This document shows, one piece after another, positions 1 to 7,172 of a DNA stretch of 8,698 nucleotides. Made by a program: the position numbers and the translations under genes. This DNA is from an uncultured Selenomonas sp. (lineage in GTDB: Bacteria; Bacillota; Negativicutes; Selenomonadales; Selenomonadaceae): the NCBI GenBank assembly GCA_905373085.1, contig CAJPRR010000095.1:1-8698 (forward strand). The letters are read 5' to 3'. Positions within the stretch are counted from its first letter, which is position 1. Every line of letters starts with the position of its first letter. A model generated the notes under the pieces. The model worked only from the letters and a program-made list of their open reading frames with translations, was not told where the DNA came from and did not search any database.

Positions 1-1
1 A

Positions 2-76
2 TGGTGCGCTCGGCGGGAGTCGAACCCACGCTTTCAGCTCCGGAGGCTAACGTCCTATCCACTGGACTACGAGCGC
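2..76 (-). tRNA. tRNA-Arg (anticodon CCG)
   Basis: Read on the minus strand, the 75 bases fold into a full cloverleaf. The acceptor stem is GCGCTCG paired with CGAGCGC, the D stem GTCC/GGAC, the anticodon stem TTAGC/GCTGA with loop CTCCGGA, and the T stem GTGGG/CCCGC with loop TTCGACT. The variable region is four bases. The anticodon is CCG, which reads the arginine codon CGG. The CCA end is encoded in the DNA (plus-strand positions 2-4). The gene is transcribed out of the window from its own promoter just to the right. Confidence 0.97.
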
Positions 77-88
77 ATCAATAGAAAC

Positions 89-118
89 AATATATCACTT
101 TCCTAGGGAAAATGTCAA
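89..118 (-). promoter_or_regulatory. sigma70-type promoter of tRNA-Arg
   Basis: On the minus strand a perfect -35 box TTGACA (113-118) is followed by an 18-base spacer and the -10 box TATATT (89-94). Transcription would start near position 82, only a few bases before the mature 5' end of the tRNA at 76, as is usual for a strong stable-RNA promoter. Confidence 0.85.
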
Positions 119-378
119 TTTTTATTTCCGACGGAAACGCCTGCCTCATGAAAAATAAGAACGCCCCTCCTCGAAACCTGCAAACTTTAGGCGGAGTTTC
201 TTATCTCAGCTAAAAGACTCGGGGCTGATCGTTTGCCGACAGCACCTTTTCTATGCGCATGATACGACAGAGCGGCCTATTCGTCAAACAGTTCCCTCGC
301 GCCTCCATCCTCTCGCGCCATTTCCTTGCAAAAACTGGGCTTCACTGCAAACAAGAGCAACCGGATTGCTTAAAATTG

Positions 379-387
379 TGCTATACT
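379..387 (+). promoter_or_regulatory. extended -10 promoter of the dynamin operon
   Basis: TGCTATACT at 379-387 is an extended -10 element (TG, one base, then TATACT). No good -35 box lies 16-18 bases upstream; the nearest TTGCTT (366-371) is only 10 bases away and too close to serve. Extended -10 promoters can work without a -35 box. The predicted start is near 394, giving a leader of about 70 bases before the first ATG. This is the only clear promoter seen ahead of the four-gene run. Confidence 0.6.
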
Positions 388-396
388 ATTAAAATA

Positions 397-408
397 TGAA
401 TATATTCA
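397..408. promoter_or_regulatory. perfect 12-base palindrome at the operon start site (possible operator)
   Basis: TGAATATATTCA reads the same on both strands and covers about +3 to +14 of the predicted transcript. A dimeric repressor bound here would block the promoter. The sequence is AT-rich, so a chance palindrome cannot be ruled out. No regulator gene lies in the window. Confidence 0.35.
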
Positions 409-463
409 GCGTTTTCTTAAAATCATCGAGCGCCACGAGCCGACAAAAGGAGACGATTCCTGC

Positions 464-2119
464 ATGAAGCATACGCCGATCTATGAAAACTGCCGCCTTG
501 ATCTGGAAGCCGTCCTCGCACTCGAAGAGAAATACGGCATCGCGGATGACGACTTGCGCCGCGCCGCTGCCACGCTCGACGAGTTCCATGTCGTGACGCC
601 CGTCGTCGGCAAATTCAGCGCGGGCAAAAGCTCCCTGCTCAACGCTTTTCTCGGCAAGAGCCGCCTCGGCAAAGACTACCTGCACACGCAGATCACGCCC
701 GAGACCGCCGTGCCGACGGAAATCCGCTACGGCGGCGAAGAGCGCATCATCCTCCATCGAAAAGACGGCACGCAGGAAGAAATCACGCTCGAAGCCTTCA
801 CTGCCGAAGAATATCGCGGCGAGAGCCTGCACAGCATCGAGCTGATCCTCCCTAGCGACGCGCTCAGGGACATCGCCGCCGTCAAGATCGTCGACATGCC
901 GGGCTTCGACTCCGGCATCGAGATGCACAACCGCGCCATCGACGACTACCTGCCGAAGAGCCATGCCTACATCATCACCTTCGAAGCCTCCGAGCCGCTG
1001 ATCGCCGACAGCATCGTGCGCTTCCTGCAGGAGCTGAAGCTGCACGAAATGCCCGTCCGCCTCGTCCTCACGAAAGCGGACAAGGTCACAGCGGAGCAGC
1101 TTGCCGCAGCCAAGGCGCAGATCCAAAGCGACGCAGCGAAGTACCTCGGCATAGCGGACGCCGCCCTCGTCACGACGACGGCGAAAGGCAAGAACGTCGA
1201 CGTCACGGCGCTCCAAGAAATCCTGCAAGAAATCGAAGCCGAGAGCGAGACGATCTTCGAGCGCACGACGCGCACGCGCATCAAGAAGGAAGCCGCACGC
1301 ACAGAAGAGTACCTCGCCGCCTCCATCAAGAAAGCCGACCTCGCTCCCGACGAGCTTGCCGCCGAAGAAGAAGCCTGCCGCCGCCAGCTTGAGCGCTTGA
1401 AAAGCAGTCTGGAAAAGGAAAAATCCGCCTTTGTGCGCCAGATCGACGAGAGTGCCATGAACATCGGCGGCAGCGTCGAAGCCGCGCTCCAAGGCGCATC
1501 GGGCGACCTAGAGCGCCTGATGATGAACGGATCCAACATCTCCGCCAAGATCAACGCCCTCGTGCGCCAAGCGGCGCTCGCAGGTCTCAAGAGCGACTTC
1601 GAGCCGCGCCTGCACCGCTACCTGCAAAGAATCGCCGACGTCGTGCAGATCGACATAGCGGCGCAGATGCCGCAGCTGAGTCCCGAGCAGATGGGCATGG
1701 ACGCCATGACGAAGGAAGTCCTCAAGAAGTCGCTGCCCCTGATCCTCTCCATCATCGGCGCTGTCGTCACCGGCCCCATCGGCGCCGTCATCGCCCTCGC
1801 CGCCGGCCTGCTCATCGAGCTGGGCTTCCTCAAGAAGCAGCAGAACGACCGCCTGCAGTTCGTGCGTCAAAAGCTCCAAGGCGAGATCATCCCCGAAGTC
1901 GTGACGAAGACCAAAGCCGCCATCCGCAGCGCCATCACGGCGCAGATGAAAGAGATCGACGCCATGATCGGCGCAGAAGCCGAGAGCCGCATCGCCGTGC
2001 AGGAAAAGGCGCTCGCCGACCTGCGCGAGAGCCGCGAAAAAGCCGCCGCCGAGCGAGAAGCGCGTCTCGCCGAGATGAAGGAAGATCTTGCAGCCGTACA
2101 GAGCATACAGGAGATGTGA
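464..2119 (+). CDS. dynamin-like GTPase A with hydrophobic membrane segment
   Basis: A 551-residue protein of the bacterial dynamin-like GTPase group. Visible GTPase motifs: G1 P-loop GKFSAGKS at residues 49-56 (Lys55), G2 TPET at 78-81, G3 DMPG at 144-147, and G4 TKAD at 203-206. After the GTPase domain come long Ala/Glu/Lys-rich helices (about 270-420 and 458-551) that fit the neck and trunk of dynamins. Between them, residues 424-456 form a hydrophobic stretch broken by Thr-Gly-Pro, which could enter the membrane as a paddle or hairpin, as in bacterial dynamin-like proteins. The ATG at 464 has AAAGGAG (446-452) 11 bases upstream. It is first in the operon, and the next gene begins 5 bases after its stop codon. 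Family membership is clear; the cellular role (membrane fusion, fission, repair or phage protection) is not shown by the sequence. Confidence 0.88.
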   Translation: MKHTPIYENCRLDLEAVLALEEKYGIADDDLRRAAATLDEFHVVTPVVGKFSAGKSSLLNAFLGKSRLGKDYLHTQITPETAVPTEIRYGGEERIILHRKDGTQEEITLEAFTAEEYRGESLHSIELILPSDALRDIAAVKIVDMPGFDSGIEMHNRAIDDYLPKSHAYIITFEASEPLIADSIVRFLQELKLHEMPVRLVLTKADKVTAEQLAAAKAQIQSDAAKYLGIADAALVTTTAKGKNVDVTALQEILQEIEAESETIFERTTRTRIKKEAARTEEYLAASIKKADLAPDELAAEEEACRRQLERLKSSLEKEKSAFVRQIDESAMNIGGSVEAALQGASGDLERLMMNGSNISAKINALVRQAALAGLKSDFEPRLHRYLQRIADVVQIDIAAQMPQLSPEQMGMDAMTKEVLKKSLPLILSIIGAVVTGPIGAVIALAAGLLIELGFLKKQQNDRLQFVRQKLQGEIIPEVVTKTKAAIRSAITAQMKEIDAMIGAEAESRIAVQEKALADLRESREKAAAEREARLAEMKEDLAAVQSIQEM

Positions 2120-2124
2120 AATCC

Positions 2125-3495
2125 ATGAGCGAAAAAACGCCAAGAGAGCAGATCGCCCTGCTCAAGAACGTCATCGAAGACTTGCAGGAGCGCGTGCAGA
2201 CGGCATCCGAAGCCCTCAACGCTATCATCATAAAGGTAATCGACAAGCATCATGAAGAAGGCATTGCACATCCAGTCTTCGAACGTATCTACCATACAAG
2301 CAACCAACATGCCTATCAAGAGCACCCCGCTGTACGCAGCTCGATGCCTGAACTATACTATGTGCTGCTTTTGAGCATCTTAACTGTCGCAGATGCCACG
2401 GAAGCTCAATGGTTTCATATCTACCGCGTAGCAGCAGGCGCAGGTTATAAAGGCGATGTGCGTGACCTGTTGCCCGCCGCTTACTCTTTGACGGAGATGC
2501 AGCTTATCGAATCCATCAATAGCATTCAACGCGACGACCTCACAAATGCTTTCTTACTCGACAGTATATTGCTTGCGCTTCTGCACGAAGAGACTTCCCC
2601 TGTTTTACTTTCCTACATCGCTGGACTATTCACCCTGCTCAACGCACCAAAAGAAGCTGTCCATGAAGCAATCCTCATAGCGAAAAACATCGTCGAGCAA
2701 AACTGCGAGGCATATCTCGAAACAATGATTAAGGCGAAACATCTCCATGCACATGAAAGCTGTTGCTACCTTTTCCATCTCGATGGCAAAAATATAGTAA
2801 GCAATTTGGTTCAAGCCGAATCCACTGAATCAGAACATTTGACAGTGCTTTGTCTCAATGAGCAAAATGTGAATCTGGATTTAGACATGTGGAAAGCAGA
2901 ACGAATCACCTTTCGTAACTGCATCTTTGAAAACAGTACAATAAAAACCTCGCAAAAAGAAGTTTCCTTTGTTGAATGCTTATTTGAAGAAAAAATCCCT
3001 AATACAGGTAACACACACTTACATGCAGAAAAATTAAGCACCTTTAAAAAATGTACATTCCAAAACATAGCCTCAGAAGCATGCATGTTATCTTTATATA
3101 ATGCAACGATATTGCACTGTATTTTCTCAGATTGCTCAGTACGTAACTACGATTCCAACACCCCATTGATTGAACTATCCAGCAGTACGCTTACAGACTC
3201 AAAATTTATACGCTGTTACTGCAAGGGTGGCTTTATAGGTTGCGCTGAGGGGAGATTATTCCACATAGAAAAAACAACCATTATGCGATGCAAGTTTTCG
3301 CATTGCATAATACATATCGATGGAACTGGTTCTATCATTTATGCTCATGATTCTTCCACTATAGAGGATTGTCGTTTTAAAAAATGTATAATTGATAATG
3401 GGTCTCTTAATTTTAAATGCATAATTTACCTCTATGGAGGCCGAGAAATCAACAACGCCTTCCATAACTGCTCATGCGACCAATATGTTTTTTAA
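2125..3495 (+). CDS. Cys-rich beta-helix-like protein of the dynamin operon, unknown function
   Basis: 456 residues, not a family I can name. Three parts are visible. Residues 1-18 match the start of GTPase B, with QIALLKxVxE beginning at residue 9 in both. Residues about 20-210 look all-helical, with two similar hydrophobic helical blocks (76-120 and 141-195) that faintly recall TerB-like domains; this is a weak guess. Residues about 240-456 carry repeats of the form x-Cys-x-Phe-x-x-(Cys/Ser)-x-Ile (RNCIFENSTI, VECLFEE, KKCTFQN, LHCIFSDCSV, MRCKFSHCII, EDCRFKKCII), typical of a right-handed parallel beta-helix. No signal peptide is seen, so it is probably cytoplasmic. ATG 2125 is chosen because AGGAG (2109-2113) lies 11 bases before it and the head then lines up residue for residue with GTPase B. 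The upstream GTG at 2116 is too close to that site. From about 2220 on, the DNA is strikingly AT-rich. Confidence 0.8.
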   Translation: MSEKTPREQIALLKNVIEDLQERVQTASEALNAIIIKVIDKHHEEGIAHPVFERIYHTSNQHAYQEHPAVRSSMPELYYVLLLSILTVADATEAQWFHIYRVAAGAGYKGDVRDLLPAAYSLTEMQLIESINSIQRDDLTNAFLLDSILLALLHEETSPVLLSYIAGLFTLLNAPKEAVHEAILIAKNIVEQNCEAYLETMIKAKHLHAHESCCYLFHLDGKNIVSNLVQAESTESEHLTVLCLNEQNVNLDLDMWKAERITFRNCIFENSTIKTSQKEVSFVECLFEEKIPNTGNTHLHAEKLSTFKKCTFQNIASEACMLSLYNATILHCIFSDCSVRNYDSNTPLIELSSSTLTDSKFIRCYCKGGFIGCAEGRLFHIEKTTIMRCKFSHCIIHIDGTGSIIYAHDSSTIEDCRFKKCIIDNGSLNFKCIIYLYGGREINNAFHNCSCDQYVF

Positions 3496-3523
3496 TCCTA
3501 CATCAAAACCCTCTCACCCCCAC

Positions 3524-3530
3524 AAAGGAG
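3524..3530 (+). promoter_or_regulatory. ribosome binding site of GTPase B
   Basis: AAAGGAG lies 7 bases before the ATG at 3538 in the 42-base gap after the beta-helix gene. It fixes the start of GTPase B. No terminator or promoter is visible in this gap, so the gene is most likely co-transcribed with those upstream. Confidence 0.8.
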
Positions 3531-3537
3531 CGCCCCC

Positions 3538-4971
3538 ATGCCCACAACTAACCCAACCGACCAAATCGCCTTGCTCAAGAAAGTCGTCGAGCCGACTCGC
3601 GATGAGCGCGCCTTGCCTGCACAGATCAAGGAGCTTGAGCGCACGATCAAGGAGCGTCTGCCCGAAGCCTTGGAGAAGAACGCGCCGCCCGATTTTCCTG
3701 CGCTCTACTTCGACTTCTGCTATATCTACGACAAGTTCTACGACTTCCTGCTCTTTCGCCCGCTGATCGGCAAGACCGTCGTCGCGCTTGGCGGCGGGTT
3801 CAGCAGCGGCAAGTCGACCTTCCTCAACATGCTGCTCGGCGGCGCACGCCTCTTGCCGACCGCCGTCACGCCGACGACCTCCGTGCCCGCCTACGTCCTG
3901 CACGGCACGGACGAGCGGGCGCGCGCCGTCAACCTCTTCGGTGCGAGCGTCGCCATGCAGGTCGCGGACATCCGCACGCTCTCGCACGGCTTCGGCGAGG
4001 ACGACGAATCCGATGAACTGCCGCTCGGGCATCTGCTGCGCAGCGTCTTCGTCGAGACGCCGCGCCAACCCTACGCGAGAATCGCCTTCCTCGACACGCC
4101 CGGCTACTCGAAGCCCGACAGCGCCGCCTACTCCGCACGCACCGACGCCGCCATCGCACGCAGCCAGCTGAACGCCAGCGACCACATTCTGTGGTGCATC
4201 CCCGCCGATGCCGGAGTCATCAGCACCGACGACGTGAACTTCCTCAAGAGCCTGTCTAAAGACATCCCGAAACTCATCATCATCACGAAGGCGGACAAAG
4301 CTCCCTCCGACGAAGACCTGCGCCGCATGGCGGACGGCGTGCGTGAGACGCTCGATCGGCACGGTATCCGCTACGCCGACGTTCTGACCTCTGCACGCGG
4401 CAAACACGCCGCCTGCGACCGCGAAGCCATCGAGAGCTGCTTGAAAAAACTCGACGAAGGCAAGCGCACGGCAGACTTCGCCTACCAGTTCAAGAAGCTC
4501 TTCACCCAATGCAAAAACTACTACGACGAAACCATCCTCGAAGAAAAGCGCCGCCTCGCAGGTCTGAACCGCGCCCTGACCCACGTCGGCGACGTCCCCG
4601 AAGTCGAAGAAGGCCTCGCCGCCTTCGCCCGCGAGATGAAAGAAAAAATCCGAGCGCTGACCGAAGCCAAAGAAGGGCTGAAGACCCTGCAGCTCGAATT
4701 CTTCACCGAGCTAAAAGCCGTCGCCGACGAAGTCCGGATCGCCCTGCCCGAGCCGAGCGAGATCGACCTCTTGGAAGACCGCCGCACGGACGCCGCCGCC
4801 GTCGTAAAGAGCGTCCTCCAGAAGCGCAGTCTCACCGTCGACAGCGGCCTCCTGCACGAAATGCAGCGCGAACTGCAAAACGTCCCCCTCGCCATCAACA
4901 AACACCCCGGCGGCAGCGACTATAAGGAAGAGCTGCTCGCCCTGCTGCAGGAAGAGCTTGCCGCCGATTGA
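3538..4971 (+). CDS. dynamin-like GTPase B, soluble
   Basis: A 477-residue dynamin-like GTPase. Motifs: G1 GGFSSGKS at residues 86-93 (Lys92), G2 TPTT at 111-114, G3 DTPG at 186-189, G4 TKAD at 250-253, and a likely G5 Ser-Ala-Arg at 285-287. About 80 mostly helical residues precede the P-loop, and a charged helical tail (about 300-477) follows; together they could form the neck. No membrane-spanning or paddle-like hydrophobic stretch is visible, unlike GTPase A, so membrane contact may come through a partner. The first 18 residues resemble those of the beta-helix protein (QIALLKKVVE against QIALLKNVIE). The gene starts 42 bases after the beta-helix gene and its stop lies 14 bases before GTPase C. 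GC content is high throughout (45 of 60 bases in 4741-4800). The fold is confident; the biological role is unknown. Confidence 0.87.
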   Translation: MPTTNPTDQIALLKKVVEPTRDERALPAQIKELERTIKERLPEALEKNAPPDFPALYFDFCYIYDKFYDFLLFRPLIGKTVVALGGGFSSGKSTFLNMLLGGARLLPTAVTPTTSVPAYVLHGTDERARAVNLFGASVAMQVADIRTLSHGFGEDDESDELPLGHLLRSVFVETPRQPYARIAFLDTPGYSKPDSAAYSARTDAAIARSQLNASDHILWCIPADAGVISTDDVNFLKSLSKDIPKLIIITKADKAPSDEDLRRMADGVRETLDRHGIRYADVLTSARGKHAACDREAIESCLKKLDEGKRTADFAYQFKKLFTQCKNYYDETILEEKRRLAGLNRALTHVGDVPEVEEGLAAFAREMKEKIRALTEAKEGLKTLQLEFFTELKAVADEVRIALPEPSEIDLLEDRRTDAAAVVKSVLQKRSLTVDSGLLHEMQRELQNVPLAINKHPGGSDYKEELLALLQEELAAD

Positions 4972-4972
4972 C

Positions 4973-4979
4973 AAGGAGG
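4973..4979 (+). promoter_or_regulatory. ribosome binding site deciding the start of GTPase C
   Basis: AAGGAGG, a perfect Shine-Dalgarno sequence, lies 6 bases before ATG 4986. The reading frame is open further up to a TTG at 4968, but that codon precedes the binding site and overlaps the stop of GTPase B, so it is rejected as the start. Confidence 0.85.
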
Positions 4980-4985
4980 CTCACA

Positions 4986-7112
4986 ATGTCCATCATCCAA
5001 TTCAACGCCGTCAAAGCGCAGGAAAGGCGCATCGAATCGCTGCTCAACGCAGAATTCCCTGCCGTCATCCGCGCTCTTGAGCCGCACTCTCACGATGCGG
5101 CGCTCACCGTGCAGGCACTGCAGGACGAGCTGCGCCGCCAGTGGCACGACTTCTCCTCTGCGGAGCGCAAGCTCAACATCGCCGTCATCGGCCGCGTCAA
5201 AGCGGGCAAATCCACCTTTTTGAACACGGTCATCTTCGACGGCCATCATGTGCTGCCGCAGGCATTCACGCCGAAGACGGCGAGTCTCACGAAGATCGAA
5301 TATGCCGAGCAGAACGCGCTCGCCGTCGAGTTCTACACGCCCAAAGAATGGGCGCAGATGGAGAGCGCCGCGCACTCGGGCGCAGCCACGGAAAACGCAC
5401 GCATGGCGAAGGAGCTTGTCGAAGCCACGCGTCAGAGCGGCATCGCTGTGAACGACATCCTCGCGCAAGGCACGATCGAACATATGTTCAGCTCCGACGA
5501 AGAGCTCGCCGCCGCACTCAACCAATACACGGGCGCAGACGGCAGCTGCACGCCCCTCGTCAAGTGCGTGACGCTCTATCAAAGCAACCCGAATCTCGCG
5601 GGCATCTCCATCGTCGACACGCCGGGCATGAACGATCCCGTCGTCTCGCGCACGCAGAGGACGCGCGAGTTCCTCGCCGACTGCGACGTGGTGTTCTTCT
5701 TGAGTCAGGCCTCCCAATTCCTCGACGAAAACGACGTCGACCTGCTCCAAAATCAGCTGCCGAAAAAGGGAGTCGCACGTCTCATCCTTCTCGTGAGCCG
5801 CTTCGACGATGCTCTGATGGACGTCATCTATGACATGGACAGTCTCGCGGAAGCGGTGCAGGATACGAAAGAACGGCTGCACAGACAAGCGAAAAAAATC
5901 TTCCGCACAGAAGCGCAGCGCCTTGCCGAAGCGGGCAATGCAAGATGCGCCGAGCTGTTCCAAAGCTGCACGCAGCCCCTCTTCCTCTCCTCTTTTCTGC
6001 ACAATATGATCGGCAAAAGCCCTTTCGACTACACAGATGCCGAGCAAAAACGCGCCGACGCTCTCGACGAGTACGGCGACTTCGCCGAGAATCTGGCAGA
6101 GATCGGCGACCTCGCGCCCATTCTCGACGAGCTTGCTGTCTGCATCGCCGAAAAAGATCAGACGCTGCTCAAGAAAGTCGAGGGTTTCGTCCCGCGTGCG
6201 AAAGAATCCCTGCAAAAGCTCATCGCGGATGAGCAAAAGGAAACAGCACGGCGTATCAGCGTCCTCGAAACGGGCGACGGCGCTTCCATCGAACACGAGC
6301 GTCGGCAGATGGAGCAGAAGATCCACGAAATCCAAGCGCGTCTGGAAGAATATTTCGGCACGATCACGAGCAATATCGAGCAGGCGAAAATAGACGTTCT
6401 TCGCAAATTGCGCGAGGACAACCGCGCCTACGCTTCCCTTTCCACCAAGACGGGCGTCGAGTACGAGGAACACTCGCGCAAGGTGAGTGATTCCAAATGG
6501 TACAACCCCTTCTCATGGGGTTCTTCGCATACCGAGTATTACACCACGGAGCGCCGCTACTCCTATCTCGACGTCAACGACGCGCTCGAAAACATCCGCA
6601 ATTACGGACGCGAGGCGAGCAGCGACATCGAGCGGACATTCGCGGACAACATCCAGCTGCAGACGCTGAAACAGCAGCTCTTGAAGCGCGTCGTCGAAAG
6701 CCTCGACGCCGGCAGGGAAGACTACGATCCCGCCTATTTCCGTCTGCTCGCCGAGCGCTCCATCCAAAAGATCGAGCTTCCCGTCGTCCAGATTGACGTG
6801 AGCGCCTATCTCGACAGCCTCACGGGCAGATGGTCGGGCGAGGTGCGCGACTCTTCCGACCGCAGCGCTCTCCAAGCCGCCCACGCCGCCGCCATGAGCC
6901 AGCTCTTCGATGCCATCAGCGCATGCTTCACCGAAGAAGTCCCGCGTCTAAAATCGCATCTCGACGCGATCAAAGACGGCTTCGGCAAAGAGTTGCTGCA
7001 AAGCATGGAAAGCGACTATCAGAAGCTCCAAGCCGCCTGCCTCGACAAGGATCGCAGCATACAAAAGCTCAGGGACTATGCCAAAACGCTCGCCACGCTC
7101 GAAAATCATTGA
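4986..7112 (+). CDS. dynamin-like GTPase C with atypical G4 motif and aromatic patch
   Basis: A 708-residue dynamin-like GTPase, the largest of the set. G1 is GRVKAGKS at residues 69-76 (Lys75), G2 TPKT at 95-98 and G3 DTPG at 211-214. At the G4 position, after the hydrophobic strand LILLV, the protein has SRFD (271-274) instead of the usual (N/T)KxD, so base recognition may be altered or weakened. A stretch of about 95 residues between G2 and G3 (115-195) is longer than in GTPase B. Long helices follow (about 385-480 and 525-700). Between them lies WYNPFSW (505-511), then many Tyr and Ser residues up to about 527; this could be a membrane-touching loop, since no full transmembrane segment is visible. 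It is the last gene of the operon: the stop codon at 7110-7112 is 11 bases before the terminator stem. Family certain, function unknown. Confidence 0.87.
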   Translation: MSIIQFNAVKAQERRIESLLNAEFPAVIRALEPHSHDAALTVQALQDELRRQWHDFSSAERKLNIAVIGRVKAGKSTFLNTVIFDGHHVLPQAFTPKTASLTKIEYAEQNALAVEFYTPKEWAQMESAAHSGAATENARMAKELVEATRQSGIAVNDILAQGTIEHMFSSDEELAAALNQYTGADGSCTPLVKCVTLYQSNPNLAGISIVDTPGMNDPVVSRTQRTREFLADCDVVFFLSQASQFLDENDVDLLQNQLPKKGVARLILLVSRFDDALMDVIYDMDSLAEAVQDTKERLHRQAKKIFRTEAQRLAEAGNARCAELFQSCTQPLFLSSFLHNMIGKSPFDYTDAEQKRADALDEYGDFAENLAEIGDLAPILDELAVCIAEKDQTLLKKVEGFVPRAKESLQKLIADEQKETARRISVLETGDGASIEHERRQMEQKIHEIQARLEEYFGTITSNIEQAKIDVLRKLREDNRAYASLSTKTGVEYEEHSRKVSDSKWYNPFSWGSSHTEYYTTERRYSYLDVNDALENIRNYGREASSDIERTFADNIQLQTLKQQLLKRVVESLDAGREDYDPAYFRLLAERSIQKIELPVVQIDVSAYLDSLTGRWSGEVRDSSDRSALQAAHAAAMSQLFDAISACFTEEVPRLKSHLDAIKDGFGKELLQSMESDYQKLQAACLDKDRSIQKLRDYAKTLATLENH

Positions 7113-7123
7113 TTTATCCACAA

Positions 7124-7172
7124 AAAAGAAGCCGCACACGAATCTTGTGCAACGGCTTCTTTTCTTTCTTTT
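7124..7172. terminator. bidirectional intrinsic terminator between the dynamin operon and murA
   Basis: AAAAGAAGCCG (7124-7134) pairs perfectly with CGGCTTCTTTT (7153-7163), and an inner CACA/TGTG pair (7135-7138 with 7146-7149) extends the hairpin past a CAA bulge. A T-rich run continues to 7172 on the plus strand, and an A run at 7122-7127 gives U's for minus-strand transcripts. It therefore can end both converging units. Confidence 0.9.

Larger units (their letters stand above)
77..463. other. 387-base gene-free gap between tRNA-Arg and the dynamin operon
   Basis: The left end holds the tRNA promoter and the right end holds the operon promoter, a palindrome and the leader of the first GTPase gene. 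Between about 120 and 365 I see no convincing gene, tRNA, rRNA or strong hairpin. A weak imperfect inverted pairing (GAAACCT near 173 with AGG and GTTTC near 190-204) is too poor to call a terminator. The gap divides two divergently transcribed units. Confidence 0.6.

Noticed and set aside
165..210. possible terminator or small RNA hairpin in the left gap
   Set aside because: The pairing is short, interrupted and not followed by a T run.
2116..2118. GTG as start of the beta-helix protein, overlapping the stop of GTPase A
   Set aside because: It lies only 2 bases after AGGAG, too close. ATG 2125 has 11 bases of spacing and puts the shared head at the same residue number as in GTPase B.
3434..3766. 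110-codon plus-strand frame across the end of the beta-helix gene and the start of GTPase B
   Set aside because: It overlaps two supported genes in another frame and is Ser/Arg-rich without motifs.
3514..4584. 356-codon minus-strand frame, and 389-1492 likewise
   Set aside because: Both are shadows of the GTPase genes, with skewed composition and no start signals.
4920..6473. 517-codon open frame on the minus strand
   Set aside because: It lies antisense to GTPase B's end and GTPase C, which have clear motifs and ribosome binding sites. Long antisense frames are expected in GC-rich genes with this codon bias, and the translation shows no recognisable family.
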